Below, piece after piece: positions 1 to 11,077 of a stretch of DNA of 64,000 nucleotides (within the stretch, counting starts at the first letter, position 1; every line of letters begins with the position of its first letter). A program made the translations under genes and the position numbers. Source of the DNA: Pyrrhosoma nymphula (Eukaryota > Arthropoda > Insecta > Odonata > Coenagrionidae); assembly GCA_963573305.1 (NCBI GenBank), contig OY754339.1, positions 87,327,838 through 87,391,837 of the forward strand. The letters run 5' to 3'. A model generated the notes under the pieces. The model made no database searches and was not told where the DNA came from. It worked only from the letters and a program-made list of their open reading frames with translations.

Positions 1-125
1 TTTCGAATCCCGGTCAAGGCGAATGGTTTTTCTCCTGTGGAATTTCGCACTTCACTGCACTTGCGGGTGACTCCGTAAAGGTTACTACCGTGGCTAGTCC
101 CGGTTTCCTAAAAAAAGGGCCATCC
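1..125 (+). repeat. tRNA-derived SINE (family A), cut by the window start
   Basis: The window opens inside a tRNA-like B box (TTCGAATCCCGG). The body that follows, from the CGGTCAAGGCGAATG segment through the CTTGCGGGTGACTCCGTAAAG segment to a GGCTAGTCC segment, is repeated at 19559-19665, and its head is found reversed at 19411-19516. That recurrence plus the RNA polymerase III promoter box identifies a SINE rather than a tRNA gene. The 5' half with the A box lies outside the window. Confidence 0.75.
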
Positions 126-2780
126 TTTCCGAGAATCAGAATGATGGAGGAGATTAACTCTTTATGGATTACCTATGATATCTCATGAAAAGGGAAGGCA
201 GAGAGCTACAAAGAGTAATAAAGCAGAAAATGGGAGTTGATTTGCGTGAGCCAAGTCTAGCAAAGGGTTTGAAACAGCCTTTTCCTGGTAAAGAGATTAT
301 AATGTCTAAGTTTCATCATCATTTATTCAATCGAGCATCTTTAAATAGGTTCATAAGATGTTAAATCATTCTTGGGTTACACTTTCTCGGGAACTTAGTG
401 AGGCATATGTGTTTGTGGTACGCTTGGAATTTAGAAGAGCTCACAGTTTTATTAATGCATCTCTACCGTTTCTTTACCTCCACTTTTTCTTTCTGTTAGT
501 TATCTTTTACTTGAATCTATTTACCTATAAGTGCGTCGCCATCTTTTTTACTTAATCCAATGGTCACTAATATTTTATGATCCTAATTATGACGAGCTCT
601 AGCCAAATAAGACTTGAACTCTTGCTATTTAATCATAAACATAAGGTCAGCAAATACTAAAATATTTCTCACTGCTCAGCTTTGTAAAATTTCAGGTTTG
701 TAAACAATTCAACGGACCTGAGGATGCTAGCTGGAACGCTGGCGAAATATTGTCCACCAAAAATGGATAAACGCGGATGGAAACCCGAAAGACCATTCTC
801 TTCATCAACGAAACTCCGCGGAAGCCTTCACGAAAACTTCACGAAAACAATTTAAAACACTTGCATATTTTCTTTTTGAGTTTTCAACATTAGCGGACTT
901 TTGCTTGCTGTTCTTACCCAACTTCTCATTGGAATAATGAAAACTAAAAAAAGACGTATCAGTTAAAATCCATTTCATGTAGTCATGGAATTTTTCCCAC
1001 GTAAATCAACTTTTATATTATTCATACAGAGAAGATTTTGCCAATGGACTTGCATCCATCGTCTCAAAAAACCAATTGACAAAGCCATCGTATCTTAATT
1101 TGTCTTGTGGTCGTAACGGATCCGTCTTCTGGTATAGATTATAGGACGGATTCAAAGTCGTAAAGCGGATGCGACACCCCTCTTGCTTAATCAAGGGTGT
1201 GGGTGGAGGGGAAACGAGTGATCCGCTAGACCCAAAAAATGCTTAGAAAAACATACAATGTGTCAAATGAAGCTAGTGCTCCAAGTTCGGCGGTTCAGGG
1301 CTGAATCTCGACGATTAGGGATAAAATATTTTTTTAGGGCTTGACTTACAGCGTATTCAGATAAAGACAGACAGTGTAAGTCAAAACCATAACTAAATTC
1401 CATCTTTTTTTTTGGTTGAAAAAATGTAGCAATGACCGGCCTTAGCTATTTAGAAAGCTAAATTAAGGTACATGTTATACAGATTACTTAACGAATATAA
1501 TTTAACGAACACTTCTTCCGTCGTATTAGCTGACTACAGCACTAATTCTTTTGAATTACTGCAATTTCACCTCAGTAGTTAATGCAATTTTCTAATTAAT
1601 AAAATAATACAATGTTAAGGTTCCTTCATTTAATATTTTCAATTCCCTGGGAGATTTTGCTTCTTATTAGCAGTCTTTTCTTGTAAAAATCTCGCGAAAA
1701 TGGCATTTATATGGGATGGAATAATTTTCCCCATAATTCTACAATTTTTGCATTAAATAATATGTAATTTCAAATTCAATTACAGAATTAAATAGCGTGG
1801 AATGGGTAACTCTGTTGTTCAAACCAAATAACGGACACGTTTTTCAATACGTAGCCAGTAGGTATGTATATTTAATCACATTTGAAGTGATTTTCCGGTG
1901 GAACTATCTTAATTATGTGCTCTCAGAGTTATGATTCTCTTTTGTACTTTTATCAGTCGAATCCGTGTAATCCCCTGAATTATCTGGCGTCCCAATTACG
2001 AATGGAAGAGTTTACTGGTAGACCTGAGTTAATATTCAGGTGTATTTCCTGAATACACTTTTACAGTTTTATTGAAGCAATTATTCTACTGCTTGTGTTA
2101 AATGAAGAAATGATTATTAGACGCAAGAAATTGGACGTTTAATCGTCTCAATGTTAGGTTTTGTAATTATATGAAGAGACATGCATGCTGTAATGGTTTC
2201 GATACGTTTTTGCTTCTTTTTAGGTGTCACATGCCTCAGGATCACTTATTGCAGAAGTTATGAAAACTAAAATATGACATCTTTGAAGTGCTTTTTATAA
2301 ACTGAGATGAAAAATAGGGATTCCAGACTAATTTTACTGTAATTTATCCTTGAAACTGGAGATTTTAAAATGAGGTCTTATGCAGATTGCTCAAATTACA
2401 GCATGATAACGTCAATTTCAACGAGAAAGCATACATAAGATTTTGATTAAAACTGTTTATAGGAAGAGAAAGGTCCTGGAATAATTAATAAAAATAAAAT
2501 ATAGTGATCTTGCCACCTATTTCTTAAAGTTACGAGCGAAGTATTGCCGTAATTAGAGTCAAAATACGGAAGGTTACAAATGGTGCTGCAGTCGGCTCTT
2601 ATTGCTGAACAAACGTGGTCATTAAAATATATTCATGAAATAATCTGGAAATTTTGGTTTTCAATAGATAACACATTTCATAATCGAAAGCAGGAATTTT
2701 AAAATAAAAATCTGTAAATTAATGCCTGTTTCGATTCACAGAGCCAGTGAAGAGCCACCTTCATTTCGTCAATATGCTTA
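126..2780. other. AT-rich DNA with no recognised feature
   Basis: I see no coding stretch above background, no repeat matched elsewhere in the window and no RNA gene. The only open frame of note (358-555, 65 codons) is hydrophobic, low in complexity and has no family signature. I treat it as chance. Confidence 0.5.
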
Positions 2781-2784
2781 ATTT

Positions 2785-3000
2785 TTTAATCAATTTTCCT
2801 AATTTATCCAACCTTGTTTGTCTTGCTGGGTTGTTGTCCTCATTCATTTTTCCTTTCTTTATAATATTCAAGAGGATGTTATGTCATAGAATGTGACCAA
2901 TAATTTCGTCTATTTTAATTCGTAGAGTTACAATTTTTATTATTTTTCGCCAACCCTTCGCAGGACTTCTTCCCTGGTGATTCAATCTTACCTTTTTATC
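2785..3000 (-). pseudogene. Old LINE fragment (C-terminal region), minus strand
   Basis: On the minus strand this stretch resembles the LINE C-terminal block at 12760-12990: a GAAGAAGTCCT segment followed by a Lys/Arg-rich block and an Ile-Gly-His-like segment, now broken by stops and indels. The two loci share phrases such as the ATGTGACCAATAA / ATGTGTCCAATAA pair. It is too decayed to assign to a clade. The call rests on similarity to the other copy in this window, so it is an inference. Confidence 0.35.
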
Positions 3001-3009
3001 TCAGTAATA

Positions 3010-5108
3010 GGGTAGTTTCCTCCATCAAAGAAAACGGAATTCATTAACTTCGACTCGTTGTCCAGTATAAGTTTATTCATTACACGGAAATAAGTTGGAT
3101 TAAGAAACTGCAGTTTACAAGAAAATTAAGTGCAAATTTTAAGCACATTTTAAAAAGCCCAGAAATGGCGGGACTGTGGTATTATGACGTCATACGTACA
3201 TATTTTAAATTGCGAGGCATAGGGCATTTTCGTCACCTGAACTTGCAATTGGGTTTCAGAGTCCGTCAGCTCTGGGAAACATGTGTGATGATTACCTATG
3301 AAAATTCACAAAGCTGGGAAAGTCTCCTCCGTTTTACATGTAGTATTAACAGTCGTTTTCTAACATCCTACGCTACCTGCTAGTAGTCTTCGGCTACCGC
3401 GAAGCTCTGTTGTTCTCCAGTCTATCGCGTTCGTCCCTTCGTCATGCGCAGTAAGATTAATAACGAAATCCGTATGCCTTTGACTTCGTGTTTTGGATCG
3501 TTCCAACTCGTTTCCTTGCGTTTTGCTCACTCTCGTTTTTACCAGCAGCTGGTGATTTTGCCAACATCCTCTCATTTTGGTAGTAAAAAATATGGGGCAC
3601 TACGTTTTTTTTAACTATTAATTTGCAACCTGTTAATTTATGTTTTACATAATTTTCGAAATCATCTTCAAGCTGAAATATATATAAGTAACATCTCACA
3701 TGAATGCATTATCAAATTAATACCTTCTCTTTAGATCAAGATCCGTTTTATTTTACTAAATGAAATACGCACGTGAGCACTAACTTTAAAATAGTCTGAG
3801 CAGCAATAGAAGCGAGTGTTTCTGTTGATGGAGAGGTACTCTCTCCTGGCAGCTTTAAATCACAAAATCCTCTTTTTTTCGTTCAATGGTACCGCGACGT
3901 ATGTTTTCTTGCTGTCACTGATTGTTGTTGTGGCACAAAGCAATACTTCTCTTCTTGGAAGCATGCTACCATCAGCACATATATGGACATATGCTGCGAA
4001 TCAGCTGTCGCAGGGAATCACGGGTCTAAGGCCCATCTACGGATAAGGTTGATTACGCATATCTAATGAGTACTCGTACATAGTGAGCTTCAAGAAAATG
4101 ATATCCCTTGCGGTGAAGAGCCTCAGCCTTTTTGCTTCATTTCATATGCTAGTAATGACGCCTTGACAAAGCTACAATGTTTCGTAGAATACAGTGTAAT
4201 AATTCGTTCATATTATTTACGCTCTTAATACACTCCGCATATGCTAAGCAGAAAGCTATAGTAAACATACGACTCATCATGATATGGAATGAGATAGCAA
4301 GTTCGGGAAATATTTGTAAATGAATGTGGACAAAATGATTTATCTACGTTTATTCCATGCCAACTTCACTTCGAGGCCTTGCACAATTAAGTTTTATAAA
4401 CATTATAACGAAATAATTAATGCATTTAGTTTGAAGAGCGTTCCTCCGATACTCGTTCATATCAGTTTCATATACTTTCACGGAATGCGTCGTCTGCAGC
4501 TTACAGCTGCTAGCGGTGTCCGCAGCATTGCCTAGCGCCAGGGAGAGGAGTCACATCATTGCGTCAAACGTAATTTACCCGGCATGCAATAGTTTTCCAT
4601 CGCGTTTTCGCGCCGTTGCAAATTTTCACTTTTTATTTAATCAGGAAAAATACTTGACGTCATTTTTTAACGACTTGAAGTACTTACTCCAGGGGTTATA
4701 AACTTTTGATTAAATCAATAAAATAAATAGGAAACTACCCAATTGTTTGGCAGAACAGCATTTCCATTGCGTCTATTTTTTCTCATTTGGTGATGTTATC
4801 CCCAAACTTTCACTGCTATATAATGGCATCATCCGTATGTATGTTTTGGGTTGCATTTTAGCTTCCTTGCTTGTTTAGCTTGTTGGTAGATTGGCAAGTA
4901 TTGAGGTTGTAGATACTGTAAGGAACGGGTTATAATCAACGAGTGCCATAATCACGTTAATATGAATCAGGTCAATATTAATATTAATCTATTAGAATTG
5001 TGATAGCAATCGATTACATTATCGAAGATTTCCGTATTTTGCTGTAGGATTGCAAATTTTGTTTCAGGGTTGATTTTTTGACGTGAGTGCTTTCTTTGAG
5101 TGAACGTA
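3010..5108. other. No recognised gene
   Basis: Mostly AT-rich sequence. A mildly GC-richer patch at about 3360-3560 has overlapping open frames on both strands and no family signature. The frame at 3816-4046 (76 codons, one hydrophobic segment) has no supporting features. A TGACGTCA palindrome occurs at about 3183-3190. Confidence 0.4.
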
Positions 5109-5110
5109 TA

Positions 5111-5666
5111 AGGTAGTTTGAGCGAAAAATCACTTCACCATGAGTTTGATTAATTTGAGCTAATTTTTTAAGAAAAAACTATCATATTTCCAATACATCA
5201 AAATATTAACCCTTTGCCGAAATACTTTTCGAGCAATTTGCCTGAAAATATAAGCTGTTTTACATGGGATACATTACAACTATGCGCTCCAGAGAAGGAT
5301 ATTGAAATTATTAGGAATTTAGAGCAACAAGATTTTGTCAAAAATAACGGTTTGCAGTTTGTATGCTCTCTCAACTATTTATAAAAATTAATTTATTACT
5401 TACCGCAGTAAGTTTTACGGAATCACTGAAAACCTACCGTTTTGAAGGCTTTTTAGCCGTGCGGCGTGAAAAAATGAGTCAAGTTAAAGACTTATGTAGA
5501 TATATTTATTTGACTACTGAGAATTTTAGTCATGTACTTATAACTATATTTTTGCATCATTAATATTACAATATTTATTTCATACTTCTTACTAGGCTGA
5601 AATTAAAATATAAAATTCGAATATGGTCTCCATCATGACTAGGGAAACATCTCGCTCAAACTACCT
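5111..5666. mobile_element. 556-bp MITE with TA target duplication (copy 1)
   Basis: The element begins AGGTAGTTTGAGCGA and ends with its reverse complement TCGCTCAAACTACCT. It is flanked on both sides by TA (5109-5110 and 5667-5668). A second copy of almost the same length lies in the opposite orientation at 27542-28096, also between TA dinucleotides, and partial copies occur at about 13080-13622, 31075-31167 and 42862-42990. The TA duplication and short terminal repeats fit a non-autonomous Tc1/mariner-type element. No transposase is encoded: the open frame at 5363-5563 is not conserved in copy 2. Confidence 0.8.
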
Positions 5667-5699
5667 TAACTTGTATTCATAAGGAGAAGTTAGGGGATC

Positions 5700-6045
5700 G
5701 GTTTGGTGAGGTGGCTAAGAGCCAGTTCCACGATGTCTGGTTACGGCCTTAGTTACAGCTAGAGTCACGGTCGCACGTGATATATTAATGGGAAATCGTG
5801 TATCAAACCTTAACAAAGGCTGTAACCAGACATTGTGCAAACAGCCCTAAGGGTACTGAATTCTATCCCGGTTACCCGGGTTCGAGCCCTTGCGGTGGCG
5901 GAGGTTTTTCAATGAAGTTCCGATCCCCAATTGAGAGCTGCACGGGCGATAAACTGTGACCTCCCTGGCTCCTTTCGTGAAGAGCTGGCGAAAGCCGATG
6001 TCGGGTTCCTCTCCACCATAGTTGGGATTAACGGGACTGACGATT
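5700..6045 (+). repeat. tRNA-derived SINE (family C) interrupted by a small insertion
   Basis: A tRNA-like head (GGTGGCTAAGAG as an A-box region) is followed, after an inserted element at 5725-5843, by a B box (GGGTTCGAGCC near 5879) and a body with the phrase CTTTCGTGAAGAGCTG. The body is shared with 22812-23030, where the same order of B box, GAAG-TTTTTCA segment and CTTTCGTTAAGAGCTG is seen. The head would read continuously if the insertion and one duplicated AGCC were removed. Confidence 0.7.
5725..5843. mobile_element. 119-bp inverted-repeat MITE nested in a SINE
   Basis: The two ends form an imperfect inverted repeat of about 30 bp. The left end contains CGATGTCTGGTTACGGCC and the right end, reverse-complemented, contains CAATGTCTGGTTACAGCC. 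AGCC occurs on both sides (5721-5724 and 5844-5847) and is a plausible 4-bp target duplication. It splits the tRNA-like head of the SINE between its A and B boxes. Confidence 0.65.
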
Positions 6046-6868
6046 TAAAAAATTAACGGTTAAAATTAATCGTTAAAAATAAAGTTAACTTTTTAACTTA
6101 ACCATTAATTATTGGAAGAGTTAACTTTAAATCGTTAAAATTATACATTAACTGATAAAAAACTAACTTCAGTTGTTTCTTTTCGTTAATTTTTGGCGAA
6201 TGTCGGTCGACCTGTTTCAATTTGGGCGTAAAGTTTGCCCAACAGACAATGGGGAAAATAAAACGGTATCTAAGAATGCAATATGTATAGCTGGGTAGTT
6301 GAGCAAGAATGCAATGAATAGACCCAGAAGAATACATCCAAACAAAAGCGGGGTTGAGTGGAGTGACCGCCAAAAGTCAGGAACGCACGCTCAGAAGAGA
6401 AAACACGAGGCCACTCGAAGACCATGTCTGCGAGGGCACGAATGCCTTACTCGGCAACATCTTGTCATCAATACTACATAGTTGAACACGAGAAAAGGGG
6501 CAATCAAAACACCTATGACGGGTAATGAGGGGGATGGGTTCATTCAAAGTAACATACCTGTAAAATACGCCAGTTTACGTATAAAGTAGGCCCTACTCGG
6601 CGACATCCCGTCGTCAGTGGGATTCAGTGGAGTGACCGCAAAAATTTGTCGACCGGGACAGATGTCCGATATCAGTTTTGAAATGAGAATGTTACTAAAG
6701 CTTAATGACTTTTAAGTAAAATTTATATACATTTTTCTTGAATTTGAAGTATGTATTTGTTTTATTCCAGATGCGAACAATAGCTATTGAGTTTCGTTGT
6801 AAAAGTTTCTTAAAAGTAACTGAAAAAGTAGCTTTCAAAGAAAAAGTTACTTTTTTTACTTTAAGTTT
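6046..6868. repeat. TAAC-rich repetitive DNA, left of the LINE insertion
   Basis: Many short GTTAAC/TAACTTT words occur at 6050-6180 and again just beyond the LINE at 10021-10105, so the LINE probably landed in a pre-existing repeat. Inside, TGGAGTGACCGC occurs twice (about 6360 and 6630) and CTACTCGGC-type words occur near 6449 and 6595, pointing to an internal duplication. No coding capacity is recognised. Confidence 0.4.
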
Positions 6869-6878
6869 AATCAGTTAC
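6869..6878. repeat. Left target site duplication of the LINE
   Basis: AATCAGTTAC here is repeated exactly at 10011-10020, bounding the LINE. Confidence 0.8.
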
Positions 6879-7291
6879 CTCTTCCTTGAACTACGACCTT
6901 GACGTGGTGGAAGGGCTTGTGCGTTCCAATGACCCCTAGAGCTGGACAGGCAGGAGAAAGTACTATTGCTCCTGGTAGGGCCACCCATGCTAGATAGGTC
7001 GAAGGGTAGGAGTCAGACGAAAGGTAGTTCCGTGATGGTGTCATGTTAAAAATACCGTAGGAATACCTCTCAACTATCACTTCCTAGACTATGAAAGTCA
7101 TTCACAGATAATTGATTCCTGGACACTACGGGACGCCGCCCACTAGGGCGGGTGTCGTGTCCGGCAGTGGGGGAGGCAAGGCCTCCGCGGTCGTCACCAC
7201 ACGAAATCCTTGCTCAGCATAATTATCGGCGAACACAAGGGATAGGAGGGAGAAGAAGAAGAAAAAGAGAAAGAGGAGGAGGAAAACAGCG

Positions 7292-8278
7292 GTAAAAATA
7301 GGAACTTGGAACTTAAGGACTATGATGAGGGCCGGGAAGATTGGAAATATTAAACAGAAAATGGAAAATAGATGCTTTGGGACTGTGCGAGGTGACATGG
7401 AAAGATAGCGGGACTATTGGAGTGATAGATACAGGGTAATCTATAGTGGGGGAGATGAGAGTCAACGTGGGGTAGGTATGGTTCTGAACACAAAATTGGG
7501 GCTGAGGGTGGTAATAATTGATCAGGTGAGCGACAGGATACTAATGGTAGAAAAAAAAGCACGCCCAACGAATTTCGTACTGGTCCAGGTATACATGCCT
7601 ACAAACAACCATAGGGAGGAAGAGGTGGAAGAGATGTACGAGCAAGTTGAAGAAATAATTAGAGAAATGCCGGGAAAGAAAAACCTGATAGTGATGGGTG
7701 ACTGGAATGCAGTGGTGGGGGAAGGGAGGGACGGATTAGAAGTAGGAGGGTTTGGGCTAGGAAGAAGAAATGACCGCGGTGAAAGGGCAGTTTAGTTTTG
7801 TAGAAGAAATAGATTAGTAGTGACAAACACTTGGTTTAAACATCACCACAGGCGTAGGTACACATGGAAAATGCCGGGTGATACTGGGAGATACCAAATT
7901 GATTATATAATGGTAAGGTAGAGATTTAGGAACAGTGTAAAAAACTCGCGTAGCTATCCAGGGGCGGATGCGGACTCAGATCATAACTTGGTGATGATGA
8001 AGTGTGAAGTTAGATTCAAAAGGCTTTGTAAAGGTAGGAAGATAAAGATCGGGAACCTTGAAGCATTGAATGGGTTGAAAAGGAGGGAATACCAAGAGCT
8101 GGTAGAAAAGAACATAGGTGAAGCAAAGCGGATGAGAATAATAGAGAGAAGATGGGAGATTATAAAAACAGACATAGCAGGAGCGTCAGAGAAAACAATA
8201 GGAACGGTGGACAAGAAGAGGGTTAAGAAGCAGTGGGTAACGGAAGAAATGATTAAGAAAATAGAGGGAAGATATTAA
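7292..8278 (+). pseudogene. LINE apurinic-type endonuclease domain, with stops
   Basis: The start of the domain reads IGTWNLRTM near 7295-7330. The metal-binding and catalytic signatures of the APE/exonuclease III-like fold are visible: MGDWNAVVG at about 7693-7720 and SDHNLV at about 7977-7995. This enzyme nicks target DNA to prime reverse transcription. The frame is shared by most of the element, but TAG codons interrupt it at 7793 and about 7918, and TAA at 8276. Near 7370-7440 the conserved block is in another frame, implying compensating indels. No methionine start is certain: an Arg/Lys-rich run (from about 7240) precedes the domain. Confidence 0.85.
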
Positions 8279-8503
8279 TTAAAGAGGAAGATATCCAGGA
8301 AAAGTGGAGAAAATACGTAGAGGAGCTATATGACAGCAAGAACAGACCCTTTAGCCTAGATCTAGAGGATGAAGGAACAAAAGATAATGATAACCTAGGA
8401 CCAGAGTTACTTGACAGCGAAATAGATAGATAGATAGATAATAGTTTTTATTATCGTAGACCTCCAAGGAACAAGGAAAGAAATAGAGAGAGATTTAAGA
8501 GAG
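8279..8503 (+). pseudogene. LINE linker between endonuclease and reverse transcriptase, with a GATA microsatellite
   Basis: This stretch encodes a charged linker typical of the region before LINE reverse transcriptase (an EKWRKYVEELYDSKN segment near 8297-8341, in a frame different from the endonuclease). At about 8420-8442 a run of ATAG units (AGATAGATAGATAGATA) interrupts it, followed by a short T-rich segment. The run looks like later microsatellite expansion or a small insertion. Confidence 0.55.
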
Positions 8504-9497
8504 ATGAAGGGTAGAAAATCCGTGGGAACCGATAACTTACCTGCGGAGCTACTGAAGAATCTAGGTAGTAAGGGGAGAGAATCATTTTTCGAACTTATTC
8601 GCAGGATCTACGAGGAAGGAGTATGGCCAGAGGATTTCGTGAAAAGTGTTAATACAGTATTAATACCTATCCCGAAGAAGAAGAAAGAGTCAGAATTCGA
8701 GGAGTAGAACAATCAGTTTAATTTCTCACGCGGTAAAGTCTTTCTTAGAATACTAAATAGAAGGTTGGAGAGCAGAGGAAACTGCTATTTAGGCGATGAA
8801 CAATTTGGGTTCAGGAAGGGGAGGGCAACCAGAGACGCGATAGCGGTAATGAGGACACTTATAGATAGAAATGTAGAGCATAATCAGGATGTTTTCGCTT
8901 GCTTTGTAGATTTCGAAAAGGCGTTTGACAGAGTAACCTGGGAGAAGCTAATGCAGATTCTGGGGAAAATAGGAATAGATTGGCGTGATAGGAGACTCAT
9001 CCGAAGCTTATACATGGAGCAGAGGGCTCAGGTGAGGGTAGCTGACGGTGAATCAGCCTTGGCAGTTATAGGTCGTGGGGTCCGGCAATGGTGTCCGTTG
9101 TCGCCTTTGCTTATTAACAAATATACAGAGGAAATGGAAAGAGAGGCATGGGAGGAGCTAGACGTGGGAATGAAAGTAGGAGCCCAGCGGATAAAGTCAT
9201 TAAGATTCGCGGACGACCAGGCGTTGGTCAGTCGGTCATCGAAAGGATAGCAAACTTTAGTAGATGCATTGGAAAAGCAGTGCGAGAAATAAAGGGATGA
9301 AGATTAATAATAAGAAAACAAAAGTAATGAGATTATCTAGGACAAAGAAAGTGAGGCTGGTGATAAGAGTAGGAAGTCACAAGCTGGATCAATTCGAACA
9401 ATTTAATTACTTGGGTAGTACGCCAGAAGAAACAGGACATAGTAGAAAAGACATTAGGAGGAGAATAGCGCTAACGAAAGAGGCGTTCAATGATTAA
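8504..9497 (+). pseudogene. LINE reverse transcriptase domain, with stops and a frameshift
   Basis: The fingers and palm are recognisable: KSVGTDNLPAELLK near 8516, FGFRKGRATRDAI near 8803, a DFEKAFDRV block with its palm aspartate near 8910, RQWCPLSPLL near 9083 (families usually have a glycine after the glutamine), and the catalytic FADD near 9206-9217. The frame is the same as the endonuclease up to 9250, with a TAG at 8705. A TAG at 9248 and a frame change near 9255 separate it from the thumb region at 9264-9497, which contains a FNYLGS block. The enzyme would copy the element RNA at the nicked target. Confidence 0.85.
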
Positions 9498-9506
9498 AGG
9501 GAGCTG

Positions 9507-9938
9507 ATGACGGGGACCTTAAGTAAGGATGTAAAAATGAGGCTGGTGAAGATCTTGATATGGAGTGTGGCGTTGCATGGGGCAGAAACGCGGACATTGA
9601 GAAAGGAAGACGAAAATAGGCAGAAGGCTTTTGAGATGTGGATGTGGAGGAGGATGGAGAAGGTGCGTTGGACGGAAATGAAGACAAATGAGAAAGTGCT
9701 TGACATGGTGGGCGAGGAGAGGAAACTTATGGATGAGATTAGGGGAAGGCGGGGTAGGTGGCTGGAAGCGGTAAAGAGGGGCGATGGTTTGCTAAATGCC
9801 GTGATAGAGGGAAGGATGTTGGGTAAGAGGGGAAGGGGAAGAAAGAGATTTGGTTTTATGGACGGGATGAAGAAAGGTAGGACTTATGCTGAGATGAAGA
9901 AAGAAATACTAGAGGTAGAAAGGGCACGGCATGTGTAA
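9507..9938 (+). pseudogene. LINE C-terminal region
   Basis: This segment continues the downstream frame after a TAA at 9495. It shows the ALHGAETRTLRKEDE, MWMWRRMEKVRW and MVGEERKLMDEI blocks seen after the thumb in this LINE group, then a basic GKRGRGRKR tail. Homologous but decayed copies sit on the minus strand at 52182-52562 (the same EDENR, RRMEKVRW and MKKEILEV blocks) and 51729-51862. It ends in TAA/G about 70 bp before the GAAT-repeat tail. Confidence 0.8.
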
Positions 9939-10110
9939 GAGTCCGTTGGATATTCTCTGACTTTCATTATTACCTACCTCTAACCGGTATATTATTCTAA
10001 AGAATGAATGAATCAGTTACTTTTTCAGAAAAGTAACTTATGACTTTAACTAGTTACTTTTTACAGAAATTAACTTTAACTTTAAACAGTTAATTCTTTT
10101 GGTAACTTTC

Positions 10111-11077
10111 CCAACTATACTCTCCACTGCTTGGCTCCAGAATAATCCTCTCCACACCTACCTCCCGACCGGTTCTCAATCGCGCAAGTGGTCACAGCTG
10201 TCCGTCGCCTCCCCAAATGACCAAACCAACGAGGAGATATTTAACCAAAGATTATCAAACCTTTTATTAAGACTTTTCCCTTAACCCCACCGACACCAAG
10301 GCCGGCGACATCGTCGGCGTTGCTTTAAGTGGTTGGATACCAAGGCTCATAAGACATGCGTGCAATTACGCATGATCTTGCGCGACGGGTACTTTTTCCA
10401 GTCAATCTCCAAACGGCGTGCCCCGTCAGCCCGTGCTCACCACACCACGCGGGGACTTGGCGTGATCCGCCCTCTCACGGAGGTGGAGGGAACCAACCCG
10501 CAGACTTAAAGCAAAGGGTCACGGATCCCCTCCACTGAGGAAACCGGCTAAAGAGCTCTTGAAAGGTTGTTGGCAAGAAATGATCTCGTCAACCGCACCG
10601 AACGGAGGCTTGGAGGGAGGAGTGGAGCGGTCACTCCCTCCTTCCTTCTTCTTAATGTACGAAACTCGTGAATAGAACCCCCGATCGCATAGCAGGAAAA
10701 CCCACAAGGGCACAACGGGTGGGAAAATGAGACGGGAGTGAGTGTGGGGGTTGGAGGAGTATAAGGGAGTGGTGGTGTTGGCTCTGGAGAGGGCATGCAA
10801 CTGAAATGTGGCGGGGAAACTGAGATGGGAGTCGCTGCCACGGCATGCCTCTCTGCGGTCACTCAGGCCGATGGCGTGTCGGGAGATGGGGTGGCTGCTA
10901 AGGAGGAAGGGGTGGAGGGGAAGTGGCAGGGGGTGGTGTGGTGGTAGGGTTGCCAACTCTCCCGGAATTATTGGACTGATATTTTAGAAAAAATCTCCAC
11001 GCCCCCCGGATCGAGGCGTGCCTCACCTTTTCTCCCACAATTGCTCAACATGACGATTATTCTCCTGGTAGCGCGTA
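10111..11077. other. Purine-rich, GC-rich block without a supported gene
   Basis: From about 10520 to 10950 the plus strand is strongly G-rich (many GGGG and GGAGG words), which gives long proline-rich open frames on the minus strand (10519-10956, 10548-10862). They overlap in different frames, have no domain and match the composition bias, so I do not call them genes. Similar G-rich blocks occur at 14690-14960, 24300-24400, 30570-30680, 42470-42740, 46005-46075 and 50800-50910. Confidence 0.5.

Larger units (their letters stand above)
6879..10010 (+). mobile_element. Near full-length APE-type LINE (non-LTR retrotransposon), defective
   Basis: A 3.1-kb element lies between exact 10-bp duplications (AATCAGTTAC). 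It has a 5' leader (6879 to about 7290) whose first ~70 bp recur reversed at 29268-29365. An endonuclease and a reverse transcriptase follow in one main frame, then a C-terminal region, a short 3' UTR and a GAATGAATGAAT tail. Partial 3' copies of the same family lie at 51729-51862 and 52182-52562 (both minus). The complete 5' end and clear duplication indicate target-primed insertion. It cannot make a full protein because of several stops and frameshifts. The family resembles the arthropod elements often annotated as craniofacial development protein 2-like; I leave the clade open. Confidence 0.9.

Noticed and set aside
7126..7568. Minus-strand frames of 72-90 codons
   Set aside because: Antisense to the LINE endonuclease region, which shows conserved motifs on the plus strand.
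10519..10956. 145-codon minus-strand open frame
   Set aside because: Proline/serine/histidine-rich complement of a G-rich block with other long frames overlapping it. No domain or conserved motif.
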